From: Bacillus sp. EB600
GTDB taxonomy: Bacteria > Bacillota > Bacilli > Bacillales > Cytobacillaceae
Length of the DNA stretch: 48,930 bases
Direction of reading: 5' to 3'
NCBI RefSeq assembly: GCF_024494385.1
Contig: NZ_JAEVLT010000034.1
Coordinates: 1 to 48,930 of the forward strand
Shown: piece by piece, positions 8,887-15,494 of the stretch
How the letters are laid out: the number at the start of each line of letters is the position of its first letter
How positions within the stretch are numbered: the first letter of the stretch is position 1
The notes under the pieces: generated by a model
Seen by the model: only the letters and a program-made list of their open reading frames with translations
Databases searched by the model: none
Told to the model about the DNA's origin: nothing
Program-made: the position numbers and the translations under genes

Positions 8887-8949
8887 TCCACTCTTCAGGC
8901 ATATATACTTCGGAGTAACGTATACCTCAGCACGTTATAAGGTACGTTG
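8887..8949. repeat. 63-bp dispersed repeat, copy A
   Basis: Matches the reverse complement of 10266-10328 at 56 of 63 positions, and all seven differences are transitions. In one frame it reads HSSGIYT-x-E-stop-RI-x-QHVIRY in both copies, with most changes at third positions. The upstream part of copy A (HHQGSQFPDPYILPAPV) also reads like a coat-type protein. It may be the remnant of a spore coat gene. Confidence 0.6.
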
Positions 8950-8993
8950 ACGACGCAGCTGGTAACTTCCTAGAGAGCTGTTTTATATTAACT

Positions 8994-9027
8994 GAGAATG
9001 AATATAATAGAGGTTTTGTTACATTCA
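8994..9027. repeat. loxP-like site 1 (left arm degenerate)
   Basis: Right arm GTTACATTCA (9018-9027) is preceded by the 14-nt spacer ATAATAGAGGTTTT, identical to the spacer of site 6 at 47386-47399. The left arm (8994-9003) is only loosely related to TGAATGTAAC, consistent with a small deletion. Confidence 0.6.
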
Positions 9028-9199
9028 CCATATATGTTATATTTTATCCTTTTTTGTAAATTTCGGTTTTTTATTTTAATCTCTGAAAATACCGGTTATC
9101 CGTTACTAAACGGGATACAGCTAATACCTGTTAAACATTTACCCATTCCGTTTTATGCTAAATGCATATATTATATGGCATTTACCTTCTTTTGGTAAA

Positions 9200-9234
9200 A
9201 CATAGGGCAGACTTTCAATCTGTCTTTTTTTCTG
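9200..9234 (+). terminator. Weak terminator-like hairpin
   Basis: GGCAGAC and the later GTCT-side bases (AATCTGTC) form a short stem followed by seven T. No supported gene ends immediately before it. Confidence 0.4.
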
Positions 9235-9284
9235 TGGGGAAATAATTGATGGTTTCATAGCAAAAAAAATGTAGAGGAGAATCG

Positions 9285-9410
9285 ATGGTGAATCATATTT
9301 TTTATTATCCTCATTACTACCCTATCCCCCCTCAATGGAAAAATTGGAATAATGATTGGAACAATCATAACAGGAATAATCCTGGCCATCATTGCGGGAA
9401 TAACAATTAG
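9285..9410 (+). CDS. Small Asn/His/Tyr-rich coat-like protein, 41 aa
   Basis: ATG 9285 follows TAGAGGAGA at good spacing. The 41-aa product starts MVNHIFYYPHYYPIPPQW and continues with an Asn/Trp/His-rich tail ending HHCGNNN. This composition is typical of small Bacillus spore coat proteins. It lies between loxP-like sites 1 and 2, upstream of the dead recombinase gene, so it may have moved as a cassette. No family name can be given. Confidence 0.6.
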   Translation: MVNHIFYYPHYYPIPPQWKNWNNDWNNHNRNNPGHHCGNNN

Positions 9411-9441
9411 AGATTCGAGGGAAGAGGAACAGGTCTATAAC

Positions 9442-9475
9442 TGAATGTAACATAAATGATATTAAGTTACATTCA
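9442..9475. repeat. loxP-like site 2
   Basis: Perfect arms TGAATGTAAC (9442-9451) and GTTACATTCA (9466-9475) are separated by 14 nt. Read as a 13-8-13 tyrosine-recombinase core, the arms match at 12 of 13 positions around the spacer AATGATAT. Confidence 0.8.
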
Positions 9476-9513
9476 GTATCCTTTAAAATCTTGGAATTAG
9501 CCAAAACCCTTAT

Positions 9514-9547
9514 GAAATGTAACTTTACAAAAAATAAGTTACATTCA
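9514..9547. repeat. loxP-like site 3
   Basis: Arms GAAATGTAAC (9514-9523) and GTTACATTCA (9538-9547) with a 14-nt spacer TTTACAAAAAATAA. Same geometry as site 2, 39 bp downstream of it. Confidence 0.75.
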
Positions 9548-9585
9548 TTTCATTGAAAATATTGGTATCATTCGTTCGGTTTTTT

Positions 9586-9619
9586 TGAATGTATCATAAA
9601 GAGAAATATGTTACATTCA
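9586..9619. repeat. loxP-like site 4
   Basis: Arms TGAATGTATC (9586-9595) and GTTACATTCA (9610-9619) with a 14-nt spacer ATAAAGAGAAATAT. It ends 43 bp before the recombinase start codon. Sites 2-4 are spaced 72 bp apart, start to start. Confidence 0.75.
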
Positions 9620-9662
9620 AACTAATGACGATTTTTTCAAAGGGAAAAAGGGGGATAGTGAC

Positions 9663-10180
9663 ATGCGGACTAAAAAAGATGAAATAAAGGATGTACAACC
9701 CATCAGAGATTATGAAAAGATCACGGATATGAAGTGGTCCCTCAAACGATTTTGCGAGAAACGGGATTACATCCTTTTTCTTTTTGGAATCAATACAGGT
9801 CTTGTGATTTATTAAAGCTAAAGGTGAATAGCGTTCTTCCAACCAGTCACGGGCAAATTCATTTGGAGCTGTTAAAGCCCCGGACGATCTATTTAGATAA
9901 CATCTATGAGGAACTGAATGAGTATATACAGTCTCTGAACGGCATAGAATAGCTTTTTCTAAGCCGAAAGGGGTACCAAACCGATTTCACGGATCCAGGC
10001 CTACAGGCGGCTCAATAAGGCTGCCGAGATGGTGGATATAGAGGATGGAATTGGAACGCATACTCTGAGGAAAACCTTTGGTTATTGGCATTATAAATAG
10101 TTCAGGGATGTGGCGGAGCTGCAGAAGATTTTAAATCATTCTCACCCGGAGATTACACTAAAATATGTAAGTACTTTGTG
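9663..10180 (+). pseudogene. Small tyrosine recombinase/integrase, degenerate
   Basis: Across frames this reads as the compact Bacillus phage-integrase family. MRTKKDEIKDVQPIRDYEKI, then LFLFGINTGL, KLKV, KPRTIYLD, then the catalytic block GTHTLRKTFGYWHYK and LNHSHPEITLKYV (H-x-x-R, H and Tyr motifs). A small deletion after GINTGL, where the first catalytic Arg (R-x-S-D-L) should be, shifts the frame. There are TAG stops after NGIE and after YWHYK, and a TAA before KAAEMVDIE. The enzyme must be inactive. It sits directly after three loxP-like inverted-repeat sites, which may have been its recombination targets. Confidence 0.85.
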
Positions 10181-10566
10181 TGCTGTTAGGTTAACCCCTG
10201 ACGGTCTTTTTTTGTTTATAAGGGATTTTTACCTGATAAACAACAAAAAGGACAGGGGCCCAAGCCAATGTACCTTATGACATGCTGAGATATGCGTTAC
10301 TCCAAAGTATATATGCCTGAAGAATGGACAGACGGATAGGGTGTAGAGAATGATCTGACTGATTACAAATGTAACCCCGTGACTAGGCCTTGTAGTTAAT
10401 GTTGACCATAGTTGGAATTAAAAACTACTTTATAGTATCCAATTTTATTTGTTAGAATTATTGAAAGATTAAGGGAATTGTTAATAGGACGCAAAGCTAC
10501 AGTTCTAAGGTTTTTAAACTATGACGGCTGAATTGCCTAAAATTATTTTTTTTGGGAGGCTCGATT
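10181..10566. other. Intergenic region between recombinase remnant and Spo0E-like gene
   Basis: Contains the 63-bp repeat copy B (10266-10328) and a half site AAATGTAAC at about 10367. No gene is supported. Confidence 0.4.
10266..10328. repeat. 63-bp dispersed repeat, copy B (inverted)
   Basis: Reverse-complement copy of 8887-8949, 56 of 63 identical and all differences transitions. The two inverted copies flank the coat-like gene, sites 1-4 and the recombinase remnant. Confidence 0.6.
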
Positions 10567-10752
10567 ATGGCCGTTTTAGCTGATGAAGAAGAACTGGATG
10601 ATAATGATTTAAATGAACTCATTGAAAAGTTAAGAAAAAAAATGATTTCAGTCGGGATGTCTAAAGGACTTACTTCTCAAGAAACAATTAATCTTAGTCG
10701 GAAACTTGATAATTTATTAAATCTGCAAAGACTGCGATCGACTGTTAAATAA
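10567..10752 (+). CDS. Spo0E-like aspartyl-phosphate phosphatase
   Basis: A 61-aa protein from ATG 10567, preceded by GGGAGG; the upstream TTG overlaps that site. The family core is present: LIEKLRKKMISVGMSKGLTS-QETINLSRKLDNLLN. It has the two-helix hairpin of Spo0E/YisI/YnzD proteins, which dephosphorylate Spo0A~P and restrain sporulation. The usual signature SQELD is SRKLD here, so the catalytic Asp is kept while the neighbouring residues differ. The acidic N-terminus (DEEELDDNDLNE) is unusual. Single-gene unit with a terminator at 10782. Confidence 0.85.
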   Translation: MAVLADEEELDDNDLNELIEKLRKKMISVGMSKGLTSQETINLSRKLDNLLNLQRLRSTVK

Positions 10753-10781
10753 ACATATTTTGATAATGAGTGGATAGTCTC

Positions 10782-10811
10782 AAAAGGGGGAGTAAATGCT
10801 CCTTCTTTTTT
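10782..10811 (+). terminator. Terminator after Spo0E-like gene
   Basis: AAAAGGGGGAG and CTCCTTCTTTTTT form a stem around TAAATG, followed by a T-rich tract. Confidence 0.65.
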
Positions 10812-10857
10812 ATTGCTAAGACAAATATTGTGAATTTTTAATAGATTAAAAATTATC

Positions 10858-10887
10858 TTGACGAAAAAAAAGAAACCAGTGTACAAT
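10858..10887 (+). promoter_or_regulatory. Sigma-A promoter of the iron permease gene
   Basis: TTGACG (10858-10863), an 18-nt spacer and TACAAT (10882-10887), just upstream of a Fur box. Confidence 0.6.
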
Positions 10888-10901
10888 TTAATCATCATAA
10901 T

Positions 10902-10920
10902 TGAGAAGGATTATCATTAT
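10902..10920 (+). promoter_or_regulatory. Fur box
   Basis: TGAGAAGGATTATCATTAT closely matches the 7-1-7 Fur consensus (TGATAAT-N-ATTATCA), with an overlapping second half site (ATCATT). It lies just downstream of the -10, placing the permease gene under iron repression. Confidence 0.75.
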
Positions 10921-10948
10921 CATTTACATAAAGGGGAGTAAATTTCTT

Positions 10949-11917
10949 ATGTTGAAGAAATTCTTTAATCTTAAGGTCTTACTTATTACGGTATCAGTAC
11001 TAGTGGTAATAGGAGTTGTTGTATGGCAGGGTGTATATTTTCAAGGAAACCCAGATCCAACTGCAAACAATATAACTCCGGGAGCAGCCATACTTAATAC
11101 TGCTATTCTTGTTTTCAGGGAAGGATTAGAAGCTATATTAGTGTTAGCAGCCATTATTTCTGGTTTAGTTCGTAAAAAACAAGATACTTTATGGAAACCT
11201 ATCTCATTTGGTGCTGGTGTTTCCTTTTTAGCTGTAATAGCCACTTGGTTTATTGTTGTAGCCATAATTTCTTCTGTAAATACTTCCGAATTAAACATTC
11301 AAGCTTTTACGGGAATTTTAGCCGTAGTTGTTTTACTTATTATTATGAATTGGTTCTTTCATAAAATTTATTGGACTGGTTGGATAAAACTCCATAATCA
11401 AAGGAAACAGAAAATCACTTCTAATAGTGGGGAAGTGGTAGAAGCTGCTACTTTTTGGTCACTTTTCTTAGTCGGTTTAACATCTGTCTATCGAGAAGGA
11501 TTTGAAGTTGTTCTTTTCCTTCAAAACCTAAGATTAAAAGTAGGTTCCGAAATTATTCTCCAAGGAGCCTTGATTGGTTTAGCATTGACAATGATTGTAG
11601 GTGTCCTAACCTTTCTAGCTCAACGAAAATTACCTCATAAAAAAATGTTGGTATTTACAGGAGTTCTTTTAGTAATCATTCTAGCTGTAATGGTTGGTGA
11701 AACTGTTCAAGAAATGCAATTAGCTGGATGGATGAGCACAACTACAATTAAAAATCTTTATATTCCTGATTGGGCTCAAGTCTGGTTCTGTATTTTCCCA
11801 ACAGTAGAGACTTTATCTTTCCAAGCACTAGCTGTTATTTACGTATTAGGCTCTTACTTCGCACAGCGTTATTTAACAAAAAGAAAAGCAATTAAACAAA
11901 AAATAATTGCAGCTTAA
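10949..11917 (+). CDS. FTR1-family iron permease
   Basis: A 322-aa polytopic membrane protein that should import ferric iron, the EfeU/FTR1 role. The start at ATG 10949 follows AAGGGGAG. Both family signature repeats are present: FREGLEAIL (about residues 56-64) and YREGFEVVLF (about 181-190), each on a hydrophobic helix with the REG-x-E iron-binding glutamates. About seven hydrophobic segments are visible. No EfeO or EfeB partner follows, unlike the ywbLMN/efeUOB operon. A Fur box and strong promoter precede it. Immediately downstream is a short duplicate of its own C-terminus, so the gene may be the survivor of a tandem pair. Confidence 0.9.
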   Translation: MLKKFFNLKVLLITVSVLVVIGVVVWQGVYFQGNPDPTANNITPGAAILNTAILVFREGLEAILVLAAIISGLVRKKQDTLWKPISFGAGVSFLAVIATWFIVVAIISSVNTSELNIQAFTGILAVVVLLIIMNWFFHKIYWTGWIKLHNQRKQKITSNSGEVVEAATFWSLFLVGLTSVYREGFEVVLFLQNLRLKVGSEIILQGALIGLALTMIVGVLTFLAQRKLPHKKMLVFTGVLLVIILAVMVGETVQEMQLAGWMSTTTIKNLYIPDWAQVWFCIFPTVETLSFQALAVIYVLGSYFAQRYLTKRKAIKQKIIAA

Positions 11918-11927
11918 AAAAATTGGG

Positions 11928-12032
11928 GCAGTTATTTATGTTTTAGGCTCTTGTTTCGCTGCACATTATATTTCGAAGAGAAAAGCAATGAATAAAAAAT
12001 TAAGTACTACCAGCAGAGGAGTAGACCGATAG
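11928..12032 (+). pseudogene. C-terminal remnant of a second FTR1 permease
   Basis: A 34-codon open stretch AVIYVLGSCFAAHYISKRKA... parallels the end of the intact gene (AVIYVLGSYFAQRYLTKRKA) and then ends in a different tail before TAG at 12030. No start or ribosome binding site. It looks like the trace of a tandem duplicate lost by recombination or deletion. Confidence 0.85.
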
Positions 12033-12047
12033 GTTTACTCTTTTTTT
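12019..12047 (+). terminator. Terminator after the FTR1 locus
   Basis: GAGTAGACC (12019-12027) pairs with GGTTTACTC (12032-12040), followed by seven T. The stem overlaps the stop of the duplicate remnant, so it probably came with the second copy. Confidence 0.8.
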
Positions 12048-12127
12048 GAGTATAAAAAAAGAATGCACTGGCTTAACACCAGTACGTTCATAGCAAAAAT
12101 TATCATAAACAAAAAAAGGGGTCATTA

Positions 12128-12328
12128 TCAAAATGTCCATGAAAAATAGGTAAATTCTCCTGATGGTAATCGCTTATCATCAATAATTATATGCTTATAC
12201 AGTTTGCAAACTACACTTTTCATTTCTTCAGGAGAATTAGCTATTATGACAGCCTGTTCTTCCTGACCATTCCCCTTGATTGTTACATGGTATCTCTTTC
12301 TTCTTCTCATTTGTTGTAAGTATTCCAT
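12128..12328 (-). CDS. Small hypothetical protein, 66 aa
   Basis: A minus-strand gene with a clear GGGAGG ribosome binding site before ATG 12328. The N-terminus is very basic (RRRKRYHVTIKG). The middle NGQEEQAVIIANSPEEMKSV with the aromatic end (FTYFSWTF) suggests a small alpha/beta fold. No recognised family. It is between the FTR1 locus and cwlJ, transcribed in the same direction as cwlJ but separated from it by a terminator. Confidence 0.65.
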   Translation of the reverse strand: MEYLQQMRRRKRYHVTIKGNGQEEQAVIIANSPEEMKSVVCKLYKHIIIDDKRLPSGEFTYFSWTF

Positions 12329-12434
12329 TTAATATCGACCTCCCAAACCCTTGATAGAGATAATCAATATTAAATACCCATTTAGCAAGACTTTTAAACA
12401 AAAGGAATTCGTTAAGTATTGACAATTATGTTAC

Positions 12435-12463
12435 ATAAAAAAAGTCACCCTCAGAGGTGACTT
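12435..12463 (-). terminator. Terminator of cwlJ
   Basis: AAGTCACC (12442-12449) pairs with GGTGACTT (12456-12463). On the minus strand it is followed by a run of U, just after the cwlJ stop. Confidence 0.85.
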
Positions 12464-12473
12464 AACACAGTAA

Positions 12474-12902
12474 TTAAAATGTCGAATAAACACTTTCACA
12501 GGTTTGGCCTGTCGGCTGGTAAAAACAGTGTTCCTTAAAACGAGAGACAAACGGCTGTCCGTACCATTCTCCGGGGCAACCACCGGGTGGTTTAAAATAC
12601 CATAAACTATATTTAGCCGGCCAAAACCATTGCCCATTAATTACTTTACGAGCTAAACGCCTTTCTTTTTCCCGTGGTGCCTGATAAAAATAGCCATGTA
12701 TAACGGCTTCAAACGCATGGGGCTGATAAATCATTTGCGGAATGGTGCGTAGCCCTTTAAAATCAGAACAATTTGCACGAAGCCGGTTAATTCCTACATT
12801 TCCTACTAGCAGCTCTCCCATCGGCCCTTCACCCTCGGCTTCAGCTCTAAGCAATCTGGCCATTAAGTTAACATCTGACGCACTTGCTCTCACAACCGCC
12901 AT
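12474..12902 (-). CDS. cwlJ: Cell wall hydrolase, spore cortex-lytic (CwlJ type)
   Basis: A 142-aa protein, exactly the usual CwlJ length, of the SleB/CwlJ hydrolase family, which degrades spore cortex peptidoglycan during germination. The family block is visible: DVNLMARLLRAEAEGEGPMG (catalytic Glu region), VGINRLRANCSDF, IYQPHAFEAV and the C-terminal FKEHCFYQP. There is no signal peptide or peptidoglycan-binding domain, which separates CwlJ from SleB. ATG 12902 follows GGAGGTG. In B. subtilis CwlJ needs GerQ for localisation, and gerQ is normally next to it; no gerQ is seen here. Confidence 0.9.
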   Translation of the reverse strand: MAVVRASASDVNLMARLLRAEAEGEGPMGELLVGNVGINRLRANCSDFKGLRTIPQMIYQPHAFEAVIHGYFYQAPREKERRLARKVINGQWFWPAKYSLWYFKPPGGCPGEWYGQPFVSRFKEHCFYQPTGQTCESVYSTF

Positions 12903-13032
12903 TAAGCACCTCCATTATTGTTCACCAATATATATTCCCGAATGGTTGTATGTTGACATGATTTTTAACTTCCTGCCAAGCCCTTAGCGTATAAAAACTT
13001 TAAAATGTGCGTGCTACCCCATCTAGGAAGGT

Positions 13033-13066
13033 CAAATGTAACTTAATATACGTTTTGTTACATTGG
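13033..13066. repeat. loxP-like site 5
   Basis: Arms CAAATGTAAC (13033-13042) and GTTACATTGG (13057-13066) with a 14-nt spacer TTAATATACGTTTT. The bases after the right arm (ATAATTTTCAAA) resemble those after site 6. Confidence 0.75.
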
Positions 13067-13162
13067 ATAATTTTCAAATCTTTGTTTGTTAAGCTAACGT
13101 GGAAGAATAGTTCAACAAGTATTAGGAAATATGTGGTAATTTGTATTAAAGGGGGAATTTGA

Positions 13163-13255
13163 ATGAGTGATAAAGAAACTCCAGAGCTACAAAGAGAAAA
13201 ATTAAGACAACAAGAATTAAAAAACAATCCAACATTCAACTTGAACGACTTTTAA
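13163..13255 (+). CDS. 30-aa hydrophilic peptide
   Basis: ATG 13163 follows AAAGGGGGAA and ends at TAA 13253-13255, with a hairpin right after it. The product is hydrophilic and helical-looking, with a PELQREKLRQQELKN core and ending TFNLNDF. Site 5 lies about 100 bp upstream. Good translation signals and a terminator-like structure favour a real gene. Function unknown. Confidence 0.55.
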   Translation: MSDKETPELQREKLRQQELKNNPTFNLNDF

Positions 13256-13257
13256 CA

Positions 13258-13300
13258 GAGCGAACCTCAAAAATTAAGCCCTATTTTTGGGGTTCGCTGA
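13258..13300 (+). terminator. Hairpin after the 30-aa gene
   Basis: GCGAACC (13260-13266) pairs with GGTTCGC (13291-13297), with an inner AAAAAT/ATTTTT pairing. Only a short T-run follows. Confidence 0.55.
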
Positions 13301-13429
13301 GTTCGTTTTCTGCTTTGCAGGAACGGTTCTATTCTACACGTTCATTAATGTTTAGCTTGATGGACATGGGGTACTCCCCTTCTATGATTAATGTTATTGG
13401 CGTGTTTTTTGCTCACACTCATTTTTAAA

Positions 13430-13555
13430 TTATTTTAACTGATTTTTATGGTGAATTAAATTCATAATTGCATGTACAATTTCGATGGATTGGAAGGACA
13501 TTAAAGAAAGAGCTGTGAGGGAAAAGAATCCTATAATAACAAGACGGATCCACAT
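13430..13555 (-). CDS. Tiny single-pass membrane peptide, 41 aa, MarR-linked
   Basis: ATG 13555 follows AAGGAGGAA. Residues 2-20 are hydrophobic (WIRLVIIGFFSLTALSLM), followed by SFQSIEIVHAIMNLIHHKNQ. It is homologous to 3629-3748 through QSIEI-x-HA-x-M and the polar tail. It is downstream of and co-oriented with MarR copy 2, with its own promoter and palindrome in the 149-bp gap. A longer frame extends upstream to 13705, but lacks a ribosome binding site and crosses the operator. Confidence 0.72.
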   Translation of the reverse strand: MWIRLVIIGFFSLTALSLMSFQSIEIVHAIMNLIHHKNQLK

Positions 13556-13616
13556 GTTGTATTCCTCCTTTTTCATAAGTTCATCAACACCTATTAGAAG
13601 TATAGATAGTAAAACA

Positions 13617-13645
13617 TTTGTATCGTGATACGATATAAATGTCAA
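13617..13645 (-). promoter_or_regulatory. Promoter with MarR-type operator (peptide copy 2)
   Basis: On the minus strand TTGACA (13645-13640), a 17-nt spacer and TACAAA (13622-13617). The spacer holds TATATCGTA-T-CACGATACA, the same odd-centred palindrome as at 3510-3534 and 4399-4417, in the same position relative to the promoter. Confidence 0.75.
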
Positions 13646-13704
13646 GAAGCAAGCCCGCTGCTTCAATCCTTCAAATAATACTTGTCGAATTTTGAAATAT
13701 TTCA

Positions 13705-14100
13705 TCAGGATTCATATTCCCTTAAAAATTTAATACGCTTTATTTCCTCAATATGAATCTTCGATAATTTCTCCATCTTTTCCATTCCAAGGTTACTTAA
13801 TTCCACTAGAACACTTCTTCCATCTTCGGGATTAGGCTTTCTGTAGACTAGACCTTGTTTTTCAGAGCGGTCAATCAATTCAACACAAGCATGGTGAGTA
13901 ATCATCAACCGCTCAGATATTTCCCGTGGAGTTGCTGAATCCTTTTCCGGAAAGCCGATTATTGTCAACAATAACTGATGTTGTTGTGGTGTTATACCGA
14001 GATCCTTCGCAGCCGATTCACTAAAATTAATAAATTTCCTTAATTGGTATCTATATTCGGATAAAAAAACATACAAGTCTTTAGGCAATATGATACTCAT
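13705..14100 (-). CDS. MarR-family transcriptional regulator, copy 2
   Basis: A 131-aa paralogue of the regulator at 3964-4365, sharing FLSEYRYQLRKFINFSE, the helix-turn-helix TPREISERLMITHHACVELI and the wing NPEDGRSVLVEL. No palindrome is seen upstream of its own start, but one lies over the promoter of the tiny membrane-peptide gene just downstream. The two copies probably read the same operator, so the three operators may form a small regulon with cross-talk. Confidence 0.9.
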   Translation of the reverse strand: MSIILPKDLYVFLSEYRYQLRKFINFSESAAKDLGITPQQHQLLLTIIGFPEKDSATPREISERLMITHHACVELIDRSEKQGLVYRKPNPEDGRSVLVELSNLGMEKMEKLSKIHIEEIKRIKFLREYES

Positions 14101-14171
14101 AACCTAATCTTCCTTCTCCTTAAAATGTTATTTTCATTGTCTAGTTTATCATAGGATGAGAATGGATCGGA

Positions 14172-14360
14172 TTAACGTTTATTTTCCATCAATTCCTCTT
14201 CGTTAGAGTATGTTAAAACTTTGCCAATTTTCTTAGCGTTTTTAAGAAAATTACTTCCGACAGATAACGGAGTACCTCTAAATGTCCCATGAACTGTAAT
14301 CACTTCTACATCTTGGCCTACGAGACTATAAACGAGATCACGAAAATCTATGTGGTCCAT
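14172..14360 (-). CDS. DUF2642-like small Sm-fold protein, 62 aa
   Basis: Start at ATG 14360 with AAAAGGAGGGG upstream. The sequence LVYSLVGQDVEVITVHGTFR-GTPLSVGSNFL resembles the short beta-barrel of YuzF/DUF2642 and the CotB repeats, which bind or build spore coat structures. After residue about 40 the similarity stops and the tail is Lys/Glu-rich, so the last beta strand may be lost or altered. Stand-alone gene. Confidence 0.6.
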   Translation of the reverse strand: MDHIDFRDLVYSLVGQDVEVITVHGTFRGTPLSVGSNFLKNAKKIGKVLTYSNEEELMENKR

Positions 14361-14487
14361 TCTTTTCCCCTCCTTTTATATGTTGATTTATTAACGGTTT
14401 GACCCCTTGATTGGACGACAAAAAATTCAACACGTCCCTTCTTTATTAGTTAATGTGCAGAAGTAGAAAAAGAAATGGACAAGTATC

Positions 14488-14823
14488 TCAGAGTAATTGC
14501 GGATTTATCTTAAAAAAGCTGCTGGCTCCGGAGGATAAAGGTGAATATTTTATCAAGACAATATATAGAATGTTTATTCGGAATGTCGGACGTAAAAAAT
14601 GGATCGGATAAACATCAAAAAGGACCCCTAAAAATTTAGGAATCCCCGCAAATTCTTCACCGGAACGCAGTCTAATACTTTCAGCTTCAATTGCACTACC
14701 TAATTTGCGTTCGTTCTGTATAATTGTATAGATATCGTTTAGTCCATTGACTTTTCTCATTATTGTCAAAACTCCGTGATAATAATTTTCATTATTGTCA
14801 AAACTAACAAATGGATAAGGCAA
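14488..14823 (-). CDS. Hypothetical protein, about 111 aa, possibly damaged
   Basis: The central part (MRKVNGLNDIYTIIQNERKL, then GSAIEAESIRLRSGEEFAGI and PKFLGVLFDV) has normal protein composition, while the C-terminal third becomes hydrophobic and irregular, as after a frameshift. No good ribosome binding site precedes ATG 14823. I do not recognise a family. Treat as a possible gene remnant in a spore-gene neighbourhood. Confidence 0.35.
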   Translation of the reverse strand: MPYPFVSFDNNENYYHGVLTIMRKVNGLNDIYTIIQNERKLGSAIEAESIRLRSGEEFAGIPKFLGVLFDVYPIHFLRPTFRINILYIVLIKYSPLSSGASSFFKINPQLL

Positions 14824-14849
14824 CCAATGATAGCTGCCTTTGGATGGAA

Positions 14850-15005
14850 TTAAATTTTTGGTTCAAAAGTTTTGCAATCCGTTTCTTCAGAAGTAGATGC
14901 ATTTGCTCCCATTCGGTTAACAACATAAATGGAGGAAGCATTGCATAGATTTCCTGCTGCCCAATAGTTACAGTTATTTACTTCGCACTTTACATCTTTC
15001 GCCAT
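14850..15005 (-). CDS. DUF1540 Cys-motif small protein, 51 aa
   Basis: ATG 15005 has a perfect AAGGAGGTG ribosome binding site. The product starts MAKDVKCEVNNCNYWAAGNL and continues with C, then NAS-IYVV, and ends ETDCKTFEPKI. The spacing C-x4-C-x9-C...C is the DUF1540 pattern, a small predicted metal-binding domain common in sporulating Firmicutes. Single gene; role unknown. Confidence 0.85.
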   Translation of the reverse strand: MAKDVKCEVNNCNYWAAGNLCNASSIYVVNRMGANASTSEETDCKTFEPKI

Positions 15006-15129
15006 CTTTGTCACCTCCTTCTTTTTAGTTTGTCCAAAAAAAGATAATTTTGAACATAAGATGAGTTTATGCCTAATTTATATCGTGGATGTTGTGTATA
15101 TCGTATACATGCTTAGTTAACATAACATT

Positions 15130-15181
15130 ATCGGTACTGAAAAAGGATCTTCCAACCGAAGATCTTTTTTAGTACTGATAG
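15130..15181. terminator. Long bidirectional hairpin terminator
   Basis: ATCGGTACT-AAAAAGGATCTTC (15130-15153) pairs almost fully with GAAGATC-TTTTTTAGTACTGAT (15159-15181) around a 5-nt loop. GTTAAC copies lie just outside both arms, so the whole element is close to palindromic. Confidence 0.7.
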
Positions 15182-15494
15182 TTAACTTATTTTGCATAGA
15201 ATATTCACCACTACATAAGGTTTGTATTATTTTTCGATAGATGGAAATTACATAATTGAGGAATTATGTGGAAACGGGTATGAGTGTAGAAAAAGTTATA
15301 TTTCTATATATCAGCGATTTTCGTTAATAATGGTGATTCGAAAATATCCTCAGGAGAAGGAAGGTTTTGTTTCGTCAATCTTATTCCAACACTCGCATAT
15401 GCAGCATTTACGAATGTTGAACAGACGTATCTTCCTTTTTCAACATCGTTATTAGGAATATGAAATACATACCTTAGAAACTGATCTATGGATT

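Noticed and set aside
8998..9198. 66-codon hydrophobic open frame
   Set aside because: It starts inside loxP-like site 1, and AT-rich DNA readily gives such frames; no ribosome binding site.
9442..9619. Possible CRISPR-like array from regularly spaced repeats
   Set aside because: Only three units, each an inverted repeat with a 14-nt spacer; no cas gene; similar single sites occur elsewhere.
15079..15110. Two direct TATATCGT half sites 18 bp apart
   Set aside because: They match the MarR half site but are not in inverted orientation and no promoter was recognised, so not called an operator.
15222..15455. 77-codon open frame, and an overlapping frame ending LPFSTSLLGI
   Set aside because: Neither has a ribosome binding site or a family match; kept out of the gene list.
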